Source: Planoprotostelium fungivorum (lineage: Eukaryota > Evosea > Variosea > Cavosteliida > Cavosteliaceae). From it: a DNA stretch of 64,000 nt. The notes beneath the pieces were generated by a model. It saw only the letters and a program-made list of their open reading frames with translations, did no database searches and had not been told where the DNA came from. A program made the position numbers and the translations under genes. This document shows positions 45,803 through 58,900 of the stretch, piece by piece. Every line of letters starts with the position of its first letter. Positions within the stretch are counted from its first letter, which is position 1. Location of the stretch: the NCBI GenBank assembly GCA_003024175.1, contig MDYQ01000448.1, forward strand, positions 1 through 64,000, written 5' to 3'.

Positions 45803-48800
45803 ATGGCAAACTCACGTCCACGATACTATTATCTACGGAGAATATCGATCACTATCGTTTCTGTCTTGGGATTGCTGGCTCTATTGGCTGGGACCGTACA
45901 AGTAACAACATGGGGATTAGAGCCGAACTACTGTGCGATGACTTTCATGTTTCCCAATTTCGTTCTCGTTTCAGAGGTGCACGAGTCCAGAAGGAGGGGG
46001 ATCTGTGATAAGTATGGGCTCTATCTGTATCTCGAGGGCTACGGTTGGCGAAATCCAGAGGAGAAACTGAGAGAGTTGACTGGCGTGCCCGTCTTATTCA
46101 TACCTGGAAATGCAGGGAGTCACCGACAAGTTCGATCTCTGGGTGCAGAATCACACAACATCTACACTCAATTTGCATCCAGTGTGAGAGATCTCTTTCA
46201 TTCGTCGTCGATTAGAATCATTCGACCTTACGTCATGCAGTTTCCAAATCATCTCGACGTCTTCGCCGTAGATTTCGAAGAAGAACTGTCGGCCCTCTCA
46301 GGTGACCTCTTGAAACAACACTCTTGGTACGTCAATCACTGCGTGGCAAGGATATTAGAACTCTACACACAGAATACCGCCCTCTCTCTACAGTGAGACG
46401 TCGTTCGACATCACATGTCCATCGCTGATCACGATGAAGACACAGACCCCAGTCTGTCATCCTCGTGGGACATTCCATGGGTGGTCTGGTGGCTCGATCC
46501 GTCTACAACATGGAAAATTACGTGGAAAATTCTGTGTCGACCATTCTGTCCCTCAGTACACCACAGAATAACCCGGTAGTGCTGGCGTCCAGGAGCACCT
46601 TCTCCTTCTACGATTCGATCAATCGTCACTGGTCGAAATACTTGTCACCCGAGCACATCAAAGGGTGATCATCTTGTTCGATCGTGTCGATCATCCGCAT
46701 CGTACACCCAGATGATCTCCATCATCGTCATCGCACGTCATCGCGATCACCGACTCATCTCGACAGAGGTCCTCTCAGCCAAGTCACCATCGTTTCCATA
46801 GGAGGTGGCTTCAGAGACATCTTAGTGAGATCGAGTCTGTCAGACTTAGAGACCATCGGTACGTACAATTCCGTTCGTTGATCTGACACGATCAGGTGTT
46901 CCAACGTCCCACGGGCTGACGACACTGTCTACATCGATTCCTGATGTCTGGAGACAGACCGATCACACCTGCATGGTCTGGTGCAATCAGGTCGTCAAAA
47001 AGGTACGTGTTCGAATCCCTCTCCCGGCATACTTTTATACCGATGATTTTGAGTGAATGGGATGACTCGTTGTAGATCGTCTGGACCCTCTTGGATGTCG
47101 TGGATAAGAATACGAGACAAGCTACATTACCGCGTGAAGACAGGATGACTGTCTTCCGCAATCACCTCATCAGGTATGATTTCACCCCGTTTTCACCCCT
47201 GACCGTACGTACAGTACGCTTCCCGCCTACTTGGGCTTGAACCATGAGACGGCCAGACAATCTGTACCACTCGGATCGAAATCAACGGCCACGAACGTTC
47301 TGAAGAAGAAACCAATGAGAGAAATATTGATCTCTCTGAGAAGACAGAAAGTCACAGAGACCTTCCTATTTGATGTGCCCCAGAGGTTGTATTCGAACGT
47401 GAATCTCTCGCTGACTGGAGACAGTGGTGAAGACACGTTTCAGATGTTTGCGGCCGTTGTAGAGCAGTACCACACTCTCAAAGTTTTCGTCGTTCTTTCC
47501 GGTACATCACAGGTGATCGTTTGAACGTCTACAACGATCACGTGACGTCTATTTTCAGCTTCAAGTCATCGAACCTGTCAGAATAGCCTCATTCACCCAC
47601 GGTGTCTCGAATTTCATCGTTCAGATCAACCGAGATGTTTTGTCCAAGTGGGTCGTAGGTTGAATATTTTCATTCTGATGAAACAGTTGCTCTCACGTAG
47701 TGATCAAGATCGAGTCGGGGCAGAACACGGTGTACGATCTGGACGTTTTTTTGGCGGGAAAGTTTGTCGACGCAAGAAATCATCAATCTCTGTCCGTCAG
47801 TTTATTTGGAGGTGAGAGTTTGGGTTATGATATCATGTACGACATCGACCACGGTGAAGGATTGATCGGGTAATTAGGACCCGAATATTTTCAATTACCC
47901 GAAGGATCTCTCTTCAGTCTCTTTTCTTTCCCCCAACACAGCAAAATACTACCCATAACGGTCATTTCAAGATTCAAAATTTAAATTCTGAATATCATAT
48001 CAGGTCAACGTGGAGGCCAGTCCATCTACATCTGAAGTCGAACACACACTTTTATCTTATCAATACACTTCATCTATGAAAGAAGAGATCTTCAGGCCAG
48101 ATACAAAGTGAGACGATTTAACGTTTTTTACGTGTGAGATTGAAAGATCTCAGATTCGATCTGAGATTCCATTCGTTACCCAGGTTACCGTCGGCATCGA
48201 ATCAAGACGTACAGTTGATCTTGTGGACGAATCCGTCGCGGCGATACGAGGTGATCACGTCATGATATCATAACGACAACTTCGAAGTATAAAGATCGCC
48301 ACATCATCGACACGATCATGATGATGATGTGATGATGATGTGATGATGATCGTGTGCAGGTTCGATTTGAAATCCAATTGGTCTCCGTGTTGGGTCAATT
48401 ATTTCATTGGTATGGTGCTTCTGTCCTGGCCTTATCTTTCGTCGTATTCTTCATGCACATGGCCGGACAGATGTTACATTTTTCACGGAAGAGTGGGTGG
48501 AATTTCTGTGATATTTCTGACAGTTTTCAGTCAAATTTCCCTCTCTGTTGGATGTCATCCTCACTCAATACGTAACTCCAAATCTCCTCGTACTCTTGAG
48601 CCTCATATTCCTACATCTACTACACGGTGAAGATTTATTCTCTACTATCTACAATAGAGTATATGATTCAACATTATGCGTTAAAATATTATAATATAAC
48701 ACCATAGAATGATAATATTACACACGAAGAAAATTCGAAAGTCTTGTTCAAAATAACACAAAATAACGATGAAAGGGGTTCTACCTGAATTCATCACACA

Positions 48801-49734
48801 ATGGACCGATTACCTGCTATTCGGTCCCCTATTAGAATCACCCGCAGCTTGGGTCATATGCGTACTGTACGCATCGGCTCTCGGCTACCATCTTTTACTG
48901 GTAGTCATATCGACTATCTTATGCAAATCGTCTCAATTTTTATTTGGGCCATTCGGTCCCAAAATTATCGCCGTGGTATCGCAGTGAGTCTACAACATTG
49001 TAGATCGTCGATTTATATGATTTTAGCCCCATGGTATTTATCGTATTATTGTTGGGTGGAGTGGTCAGTCACGGTTCCATCATGGTCGCTTTCTCTTTCC
49101 TGATCGCAGTTTTGACACCTGCTCCAACTCCACAGGTGATCTCATCTTCAACATCACCATTGACATCACATCATCACACCATCGCCATCCATCACATCAT
49201 CATGATCATCCATCATCGTCTGTCTGATCCATCACCCCCTGATTGATCCATCATCATCATCAGATCGATCCATCATCACCTGTCTGATCCATCATCATGA
49301 TCTGATGAGCATCAGTCTTCCAATTATAAAACAACCTTGGTGGTCTTTCAGATGATCACCGTAGCTTCCGTCGGTTCTTCACTCATCATCTGGCTCAAGA
49401 ACGTTCCATGGTGGTCTCTCTTCGATTTCACCTTTGATCTCTACACCATCTGCGGTATCGCCAGTCTACTCCATACGTATACGTACGTATTACGTCTCAG
49501 ATCGGGGGGAGAGTTCTCTTCATCGGCTGGAGCCGACGTGACGAGGTGATGACCTTTAGACGATGATGATGATGATGATGATGCAGTGTGGTGATCATGG
49601 GGGCTGCCATCGTATTAGCTTTCACGGGCTTGTTTGCTATTTTTGTCGCCATTGAAACATTCGCCGTAGTTCACGTCGTTTTCACTGCATTCAATTTTGG
49701 ACACACGAGACAGAGGAAAGATCGAATCGAATAA
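45803..49734 (+). CDS. PGAP1: GPI inositol-deacylase PGAP1/Bst1
   Basis: ER membrane lipase that removes the inositol acyl chain from GPI anchors so that GPI proteins can leave the ER. An N-terminal TM segment (ISITIVSVLGLLALLAGTV) precedes the alpha/beta-hydrolase part. This has KYGLYLYLEGYG, GVPVLFIPGNAGSHRQVRSLG (highly diagnostic), HLDVFAVDFEEELSA and the nucleophile elbow ILVGHSMGGLVAR (Ser in GHSMGG, about 46455-46495). Luminal beta-rich segments follow at about 46780-48260. From about 48360 to 49730 there are several TM helices (LFHWYGASVLALSFVVFFM, WVICVLYASALGYHLLLVVI, GAAIVLAFTGLFAIFVAIE). It ends RQRKDRIE at 49734, with AATAAA overlapping the stop. About twenty introns, including TGACTCGTTGTAG at 47063-47075 and an A+T-rich one at about 48640-48765. 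Confidence 0.9.
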
Positions 49735-49949
49735 AAGAATAAAAGAAGATGATGAAACTACAGGCTTCGATTGATAGAGGAGTGATAGGTGATGGTGATG
49801 ATGATCGGGTTGCATGCTGAAGGATAAGGTTGTCACGTGTCAAGCGAGAGTGAGTGGAAAGAAAAATTACGAAATAGACGTGTCAACCGACTTGCGGGTC
49901 GCAGAAACAAAAAGTCACACTCGCCCTATAAATCAAAAAGACAAGCATC

Positions 49950-52900
49950 ATGGATCTCTTAGATGCTATCGTCAGCGCTGTATCTGAGGTGATGAGAGAG
50001 GACGGAATGGATGGAATGATTCGAATCAGGTGATGCTCGTCTTCGAAGATGCACAGAGGAACGTGAGCACCGTTGTTGCGATGCCTCTGGCAAACTTCGG
50101 TCTGCTCGTTCAAGAGATTGGCCGCATGGTTTCTGTCCAGGTGCGATCGGATCACGAGCCGATGGAAATGAACTGACGCCTACAGGCGGGGCAATCGAAT
50201 CGAATCGAAGACCCTCTGATGAGAGCCGCCATGGAACAAGTCAACGAGGAGTTGAGAGCTGTAAGTCTGACACTGACGTGATAATGTGGATTGATGGAAT
50301 GCAGGAAACGATGGCATTAGAGAATACTGTAAAAACAAGCGCCCCCGTCGTTCGAGATAGCTATCACATTCCAAGGTGCGTCTCGTGATTAAGAGCCGTG
50401 ACATGACTCAACGACAGACACGCATACAAACCTCTCCACGATCACCTAAAGAACATTATCATCGGAATGATCAAACAGACGCAGATGGTCGACCAGTTTA
50501 ATGTCGATCTGATGATGAAGATCGTCAAGATCGTATTGGACCTCTACAATCGTCTCAAAGTAAGATTCGATATTCTCCATGTGAATCCAACTGAACGGAA
50601 CGAAAGGTTGCCAAAGTCGAACAACTCGATGTCATCATTGCAGATCTCAACAACCGACACGAGACATTCAAGGTCTTCATGAACCACAGACTCAACGAAG
50701 TATCCAACTACGAGATGAAAGAGAGGATGGGTGATCATCATCACATCTTGAATCATCATCATCTGATGTGATGTCGCAGCGAAGGGAATCTCTTTCTTCG
50801 AAGCAGCAAGACACGTCGTGAAAGACATCTGCCTGAACGCAGCCATGGGAAGTGAAGAAGGAAAAGACAGAAAGGAAGACTTCTTCGGTGAACTGATTCA
50901 GGTAGGTGTCTTAACATCATCATCATGATGATCATCACATGTCTCACGCGTCATCGCAGGCCGCTCAAGACATTCTGTTCGGTATCAAAGAGTCCGCTCG
51001 AATCGTGAAAGAGTTCTCCCTCTTATTCGAATTACCTCCCGCCCCTGAAGGGTGATCTACAACGCTCCAACCCCCCCTCACCTCTACCACAGCGAAGCCC
51101 ACGTTGCCATGGCATTGTCCCTCTTAAAGTCTTGCCTTGTCATGGGCGACAAGGAAGGAGCATTCGACGAGGTTCTGAGACAGATGCAACTACAACTCGC
51201 CAACGGCAGGGTCCTGGCCGGAAAATTGACCGACCAGAAGCAGAAGGCGATATTAGAGAGAAATCTCGAGGAATTAGAGAGAGTGATGGGTTCGCTAACG
51301 GTTGCCATGAAACGTTTGGAGCAGAATCCTGGAGACATCCTCCTCATCGATGAGATCGAAAAGTTGATCGACGAAGCTTCTCTCATCAACGATCGCATCG
51401 AGGTGAATTCATCATATCCATCGCGAATCATCCCATCATCAACGTCAACGACATCGAATCGATTTACCTCTCGATGTGACTCACATCACCATCAGGCCAT
51501 GGAGAAGACAGATCGAGCCATGGCAATCAACGCTCTGGAAATCAAGAGTCTCTTACATCAGATGTCCGTGGCTGCACAGAAGGCCGATCTCTCTTCCCTC
51601 GACACCATCACGGCCAAACTCATCGCAAAGAGAGCAGAGCAGATGGAAATCATGGCCAAACTCGCAGCCTCTTCTAAATCGATGGATGCCTCGTCTATCA
51701 ATCGATCGGCAGAGAGGATGGAATCGAGCATAGAAGCTGCGATGTCTTCCGCTCGTTACCTGGCCGCTGCCGCCGGTGATTACGAGAGATTGAGGCGGGC
51801 GATGGAAGATGAAGCGAGAGCGAGGGAGGGTGCTGATGCATCGAATCGAGCAGTCATCGAGGCCCTGCTGAGGGAGAATCGTATCGTCATCGGAGAGAAA
51901 TATGACAATCTACAACGAGCCATCGCGGAAGGAGGTGATGGACGAGATCGCATCGCGATGTGTGACGATAGATAGATGCCAAAGAGATCAAATCAGCTGG
52001 AATCCAAGTCAAGGACGCTCTCTATCGTCAGGCCCAGCTGGGAACGTGAGTCATCTCATTCTTTCTCTCTCTTAGTTCGATCAGATCTCTCAAGCACGTG
52101 CTGCCCTCAGACCAATGGAAGGTACAAGTCGGATCGGCTGTGTCAGATCTGACTCGTTCGCTGAACGAGCTGGACGACGTCGCTCTACAACTCGACACGC
52201 AGAAATTGAATCAACTCAATGCGTTGATGGATCGTATCACGGCGAGCAAATTGGTGTGACATCCATCGTAGATTCACATCGTGATTTCACATCGTGATTT
52301 CACATCAGTTCCTGCACAAACCGGAGACCTCATCGTTGACCGCAGAAGACGACGTGAAGCAGGCCGCCGCTCGATTGATTTCGGCGCATCGCAAAGGTCA
52401 TCCGGCCGACATCAACGATGCCGAGAGAGATCTGATGCAGGCCGTGAGAGCACAGATCGATGCCGCGAAGAAGAACATCATTTTTTTCCCCGATTCAAAA
52501 GACGAATTGATATCTGCCATGTTGGCCTTGGGAGAGACCATGAAACACTTGCATGACAAAGGTGATGAGATTTCGGTGGAAAATCTGAGAATTGTATAGA
52601 TGGAACATTCGAAGAGAGGGTTGCCAAGGTGACCGGTGCTAGCGGAGAATTGAACGATCTCCTTCTCATGGACGCTCTGCAGTCCAATCACAAGAAATTA
52701 TCCGAATTATCCGAAACGCTGCGATCTACACCCGATGGTGAGCGGACGAAACATGTGAAAAACACTGAAATTGTCCTGACATCTGTCAGATCTACAAAAG
52801 TGTACCGATCTGACGGTAGAGATCCAAGCTCTCAGCGAGAGACAAACGGATCTGTTGTGTACGTTAGGAGATAGAAGGGAGGACCCACGTTTGATCAGAG

Positions 52901-55900
52901 CCTCGGAGGTCATCCGCCAAGCTGCAGACGACCTCAAGAGTGAGACGAGAGGCTATTTTCAGCTTAACTCATTTTGCGTCAGATCACAGCTTCGAGATGC
53001 AGGAGAACCCTTCCAAGCGCTCGGATTGCGTGGAAGACACGGACAAAATTGTCGGAGCTTCGGGAGAAGTGTTGAACGACATGATCAGCCAATATTGGAA
53101 CGCCTTATTACGCCACACCGAGAGAATGAGACAGGCCACCTTGTCAGACAATGATACAGAGATGAAGTCAGCTTCGAAACAAGCGGCTCACGCTGCACAG
53201 TGAGTCAAAATCTCCACGAGATTTCACCTTATTCTCTCAGAAAATTATCGCAATTGGCCGCTGTCGCCGCGTCACAGCTCAAGGACGAGGAATTGAAGAG
53301 ATCTGCCCTGCTGATGAAATCTCATGGAAAATCCCTGAACGAGACTGTGTTACCCAGGGGTGATCAGCAGAGACAGAAGACATCCGATCTCATCGATTCA
53401 TCTCGATCTACATCTGATCAGATCTTCAGCAAATTGGCAAAGAACGATCACGTATGTCTCTACACATCACGTCACATCACATTACATCACATCACATCAT
53501 GAAATAATATGGATGATGTGATATTGTATCAGATGAGCTGATGTAGACGACAGAAGGGTTTGATCGAAGCAGATAAGAAGATGATTGCTCACGACCAAGT
53601 GTTCTCAGATACCATGGCAGCCATGAGAGCAGCAGCCGATCGAAAAGAGATGGACAAGATGACAGCTTCGGCCAGAAATCTCGTCGGAATTTCGAAGCAG
53701 TATCCCAACATCGCTCGGGAGATCGATCTACAACGCGCCGGCAACCAGCCCGTCTCCACGGTGATCATTCGTCATGAAATTTCCACGAAATTCCGATCGA
53801 ACCCCCTACAGGCATCGAAAGAAGATTCTGTTCCCGCCTTAATTCGTGCCCTCAAATCAGTCATGGTCAATCCTAATGACATCGAAGCGAAGAGATCTCT
53901 AGAGCAAGCCGTACGAGGTAACGTCCATCTACAACGCCGTATTCAAATGGAACAGACGCGACGTCCGTCCATCAGAAGGCAACGCGAGACATGATCGAGG
54001 AGCAAATTAGAGATAACGAATCGAACATCGAGAAATCGATGAACGAAGTAGAAGAAGCTGCCGCCAACGGAGGTGATCGAAAAGGCGGGAAAATAGAATT
54101 GACTCGTTGTAGAGCAATCTCGATTGGACCAAGCCATCGCTCAGAATTATTCCGATGTCGCCCTTCACTTGGCCCTCGGAGAGTGAGCGTGTCATGACAT
54201 CATCGTCAAGATGTCACGACATAAATCTGACGATATCCTACAGGTTATTGACGAGTGTCTTGCAGAAGGAGAAGGAGAGAGAACAGATACGTGTCGCCTG
54301 CAAACATTTAGAAGAGAAGAGAATAGAAGCCGCTCTACGAGCTCACCAGATGCTGGAGAAACCGAACGACAGCAACGAGAGATCTCTGACAGTTGCTGGT
54401 CAGGCATTGAAGGAGGCCGCAGGCCGAGTCAATGCGAGCTACCGATTCGTCAAGGTGAAAATTGTTTAGACGTTCGTCTACAACGAGTCACAATGAAACA
54501 GGATGTCGAGAGACCGGAAGAGGATTTCATCTCGAATCACAGGGAGATTTCATCTTACGTACAGAAGGAAGACCTTGCCGATGTGAGATGCAGTGTCGTT
54601 GAGATATCTCACATAAGACAGGCGAGAGACAACGTATTGGACGCTGCCAGAGATCAGTTGCTGCTTCTGAATGGACTACCCATCAAGATAGACGATCATA
54701 TCGTCGACGATCTACAACGAGCCATCGACGACCTCGACAGAGAAGCCAGTGAGTCCATGCGGCGCCACAATGAATTGAGACGTTTCACAGCGAGAGAAAA
54801 TCTCGAGAAAGTTCTGGCGGCCGACGCTGCACTGGTAGATGCGATCATCCTTCACCGAATGGAGAAGATGCACAAGAAGGTGATGACGTCATATGACGTG
54901 GCAGTCGAACTGAGCGTTGTAGATCGATCGCATCGACCAATTGGGACAGACGAATAGTTGGGGTGATGACGCAGATTTCATCTTGAAATCGGGAGAGGAG
55001 CAGTGTGTCTTGGCGGCCAAGTTGAGCGTGGCAGAAGATTTGTCCCTGCAGAGAGATCACTTGCAGAATCAAGTCGATGGATCACAGATGTCAGTCATGA
55101 TCGTCGATGGTGAGTCATGCATCCACGTTCATCATCATCATCATCACGATCAGCCATCACGATCATCCATCATCGCGAGTGATTCATTCATTTATCAGGA
55201 CCTGGAACCGAATTAGAGAAAGAAGCTACCAACAGCCTCAAAGAAATCGTCGAGGCCAGCAAGAGCCTCCTCGAGACTGCTTTCAGGAAACACAGAAACG
55301 AGCCTGAACCGATGCCATCCATCGACAAGAGCAGAGAAGCCATCGAGAGAGGTCTGTCCGTACGTAACGCAAAATCTTCTTCCAACAACGCCAAGGGTGA
55401 GATTTTATCGTGATATTCAATTGAGAGCGTTGTAGATGCGTTAGAGAAGATGATTATCGCTGCGAGAGAGCAAGTGAGACACGCACAAGAGCAGAGAGAT
55501 GAGAGATTGAGCGAAGACATCCATCAGCTGATGGAAGCTATTTCTGAAGCTGAGGCTGCGCTCGCCAGTGGCAGCGGTGGGATAGAGTTGAAGAGGGAGA
55601 GACTGATGGAACGTACAGAAGAGAAGATGAGAGAGAAGATGGGACTGATGGAAGAGGCGAGCGATCGATTGGTGGCAGCCATGCTGTCGAGTGACATGAG
55701 AGATAACGCGAGGGAAATGGAAGAGAAGAGGAAGGAATTGGAAGAGAAGCTACACAAAGGAGGTATGTGTGATTCCACTTCATCATCTCATGATCACATC
55801 ACGATCATCATCGCGATCACATCATCTGATGTCGAATAGACAAGAGCACCGAGATGGCCGCAGATGCTTTAGCCAAGGGAGCTCAGAAGCAATCTCTCCT

Positions 55901-58900
55901 CGCTCAATCGTTACACGATCACTTGAAGTCCTCTCCCTCCCACGTTTCGAAGGACAAGATCTTCGACAGATTGACAGATGCTATCTCAGATCTAGAACAA
56001 TACGCAATCTTGTCTTCCCAAGCCAAGGCCGCAGTGCAGAATCCAACGCAGGAGAACAAGGAGAAGGCGGAAAACTCGGCGAAATCTCTCGTAGATGCCG
56101 CACACCGCGCCGCAAGTGCCGCGGACAGCGATCTACAACGAATCATTCAATCTCAGGCGGAATTGGAGGCTGCCGCGGACGCTTTCCATTCGGCGAACGA
56201 TTCCGACAGTCTACAACGCCTGACGGGTGCCGTAGATCGTTACCTCGACAACTACAACGACCCTGATACCAAAGAACTCCGTGAAATTTCAAAGAAACTG
56301 ATGGACCTACCCCACAACGCCAAGGGAGGAAGAGAAGGAGGAGAAGTTGTGGCCATGATTCTAAAGGAAGCATCGAAAGAATTGGCGGGAGAGAAATTGA
56401 AGGAGGAAATGAGAGACAATGTGGAGAAGATGAGAAAGAAGAACGTAGAGATCGATGATGCCATCAAGAGAAGAGGTGAGCGATCGTCATCGCGATGACG
56501 ATGCATCATGCATCATGATCATGAGGCTGACGTGCGACAGATGTTGGACAAGCGAAGGCATCTACGAACGCACAGAACAGACTGGTCGACAGACAGTCCG
56601 AACTCGGAAGAAAATTAGCCGATCTCCACCGCAACGAGAAGCCCGTCTACAACGGTCCCGACGCTACACTATCCGAATTATCCGATCGCTTCCGGCAATT
56701 GAAGGAGAGGAGGGCAAACTTGTTGGACGCCATCGACCGATTAGAAGACAAGAAGTCGAACCACTCCCAACACGTGGACAGATGTCTTAAGAACCCTTCA
56801 GCTTCTCATCGAGATGACGAGTCACCGCTGGATCTCATCGTGGCCGCGGCGGCCGTGCCGATGTCACTCAGCGAACCTGAAGATACGATCTACCAGACTG
56901 GGCTCGTTGTAGAGAGACAGGAGGATGATATCGGTAGGGGAGGAAGAGATGACGTCGATCGATTGTTGGAGAACGCATTGCAGCAGGCGAATTTGGCGGG
57001 AAAACTGCCCAACAAGGAAGAGAACAGCAAGATCAAGAATGAAGCGACCAAATTGAAGCAGAGCGTTGTAGACGCGAGAAAGGCAGCCAATCAAGGACAG
57101 GGTGAGAAATTTCATCTGTCGAGATGAATAACGTCTCGTTTTAGATGGACAGAAGACTGCCGACGCAGTGGAGAAGCTGCTCCAAGTCGTCGCCAAGTCA
57201 CGTGACCTATCAGACGTCACCCTGGAGAAGCAATTGACCAAGAACGCTCGTGACATCAAAGACCAAACAGAGAAGAATCTCAGCCTGGACCCTGCCAACA
57301 GTGAGACAACTCTTACAATGGAGACAAACATTGATCACGATCAGAATCCGACCAAGAGAAGAACGCAAAGAAAGTCAACTCCTTGTGTGACAGACAGGTC
57401 GATCTCGGTAGAAAACTCGCGAGAAATCCAGCGACAACTCGTCCAGCCGTTGTAGACGAAGCCTCCGAGCTCGACAAATTGTTCAAGAAGAGAGCAGCCA
57501 GGAGAGAAGAGGTGAAGGAGTGGATGTGTAGATGATGTCTGAATCGTTGTAGATCGTCAATGCGATTCAAGACATGGAAGATGTCAAGAAGAAGTACGAT
57601 CAAGTGTCGAAGGGAGGTACCAGATCAGATGCTGCGAAGAAGGAAGGAAACAAGCTCTACGAAGCTGCATTGGCTATTCCGTTAGCACAGGTGCATGACG
57701 ATCATCATCATGATCATCATCACGATCATCATGATGATCATCATCATGATCATCATCATGATCATCATCATGATGATCATCATCACGGACACCATCATGG
57801 CCTATCCCATCATGAATTGATAGAATGTACGACTGAATACGACAGGCACCGAGCGGAGGAGAAGAAACCGTGAAGAGAGTAGCAGACCGCATTCGAAAGA
57901 AGATCGAAGAGGACAGAGAGGAAGAGACACAAGGTGATGCGAAGGCGAGGGCCAAGGACATCCAAGACAACAGTCAGAAACTGAAGAACATTGTACAAGA
58001 ATTATCTTCATCACGTGACCCACAGCAGAAGAAGAGGGTGAAATTGGGTGAAATGTCGAGTTGTTTACGAGTTGTAGATCAAAGGGAAGGTGGAGAATCT
58101 GAACCAGGCTTCTGCCGCCGCGGTCACCGCTCTTTCCGGTGAATTTTCGTGTTCATCGTTGTATATGGATCGTCTGACTCGTTGTAGATGGGCAGGAGAA
58201 GGGAGAGAAGGAGAAGAAGATGAACAAATTATCCGACGCCGTCAATCTGCTGGAGGGTTCCATCATCCAGAGCATTGTAGATGAACAGAAACCCACACTG
58301 AAGGAGAGATTGAATCAATTATCCAGGAATTACGAACAAGGAGGTGAGACCACGGGATCGATTCATACCACGATTGACTCGTTGTAGATGGAGTCAAGAG
58401 TAAGAGAGAGGTGGATGCCATCAAGGAAGACGCGGAACAATTGAAGCAGAAGGCCAAGTGAGAATCGCACGTCCCAAACGACATCTGACATCTGCGATCG
58501 CAGGAAGCTGTCCCAATTGACCGACGATCCTTTCATCGCTCAACAGATCAAAGAGGCCATCGATGTCATAGACCGAGAGATGAAGAACGTGGAGGAGCAG
58601 GTAAAGAAGGCCCATGGTAAACCAGTCGGGTCCGAGAACAGTAAGATGAAAGATCGATTAGACAAGATCGCAGATGCCATCGATCGCATCGATATGGATC
58701 ACCATCTCTCTTCGGTGAGAACTCCGAATTTTATTTCCTTTTATTCTTTCTGACGCGTGAAAAAGGATAAAAACAGACCGGAGAAGGAGATCATCTACAA
58801 CGCGTCACGACTGCCCGACGTACTGGCCTCCCCAGAAAATTCTCAGAAAACTTCGGAGCAACACTCTCGTCGACAGAAGGCTATCGCAGATCGCATCGCA

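Noticed and set aside
47004-47040. GTTCGAATCCC resembling a tRNA B box
   Set aside because: Flanks do not form a T stem, no A box is seen at a suitable distance, and it lies in a PGAP1 intron.
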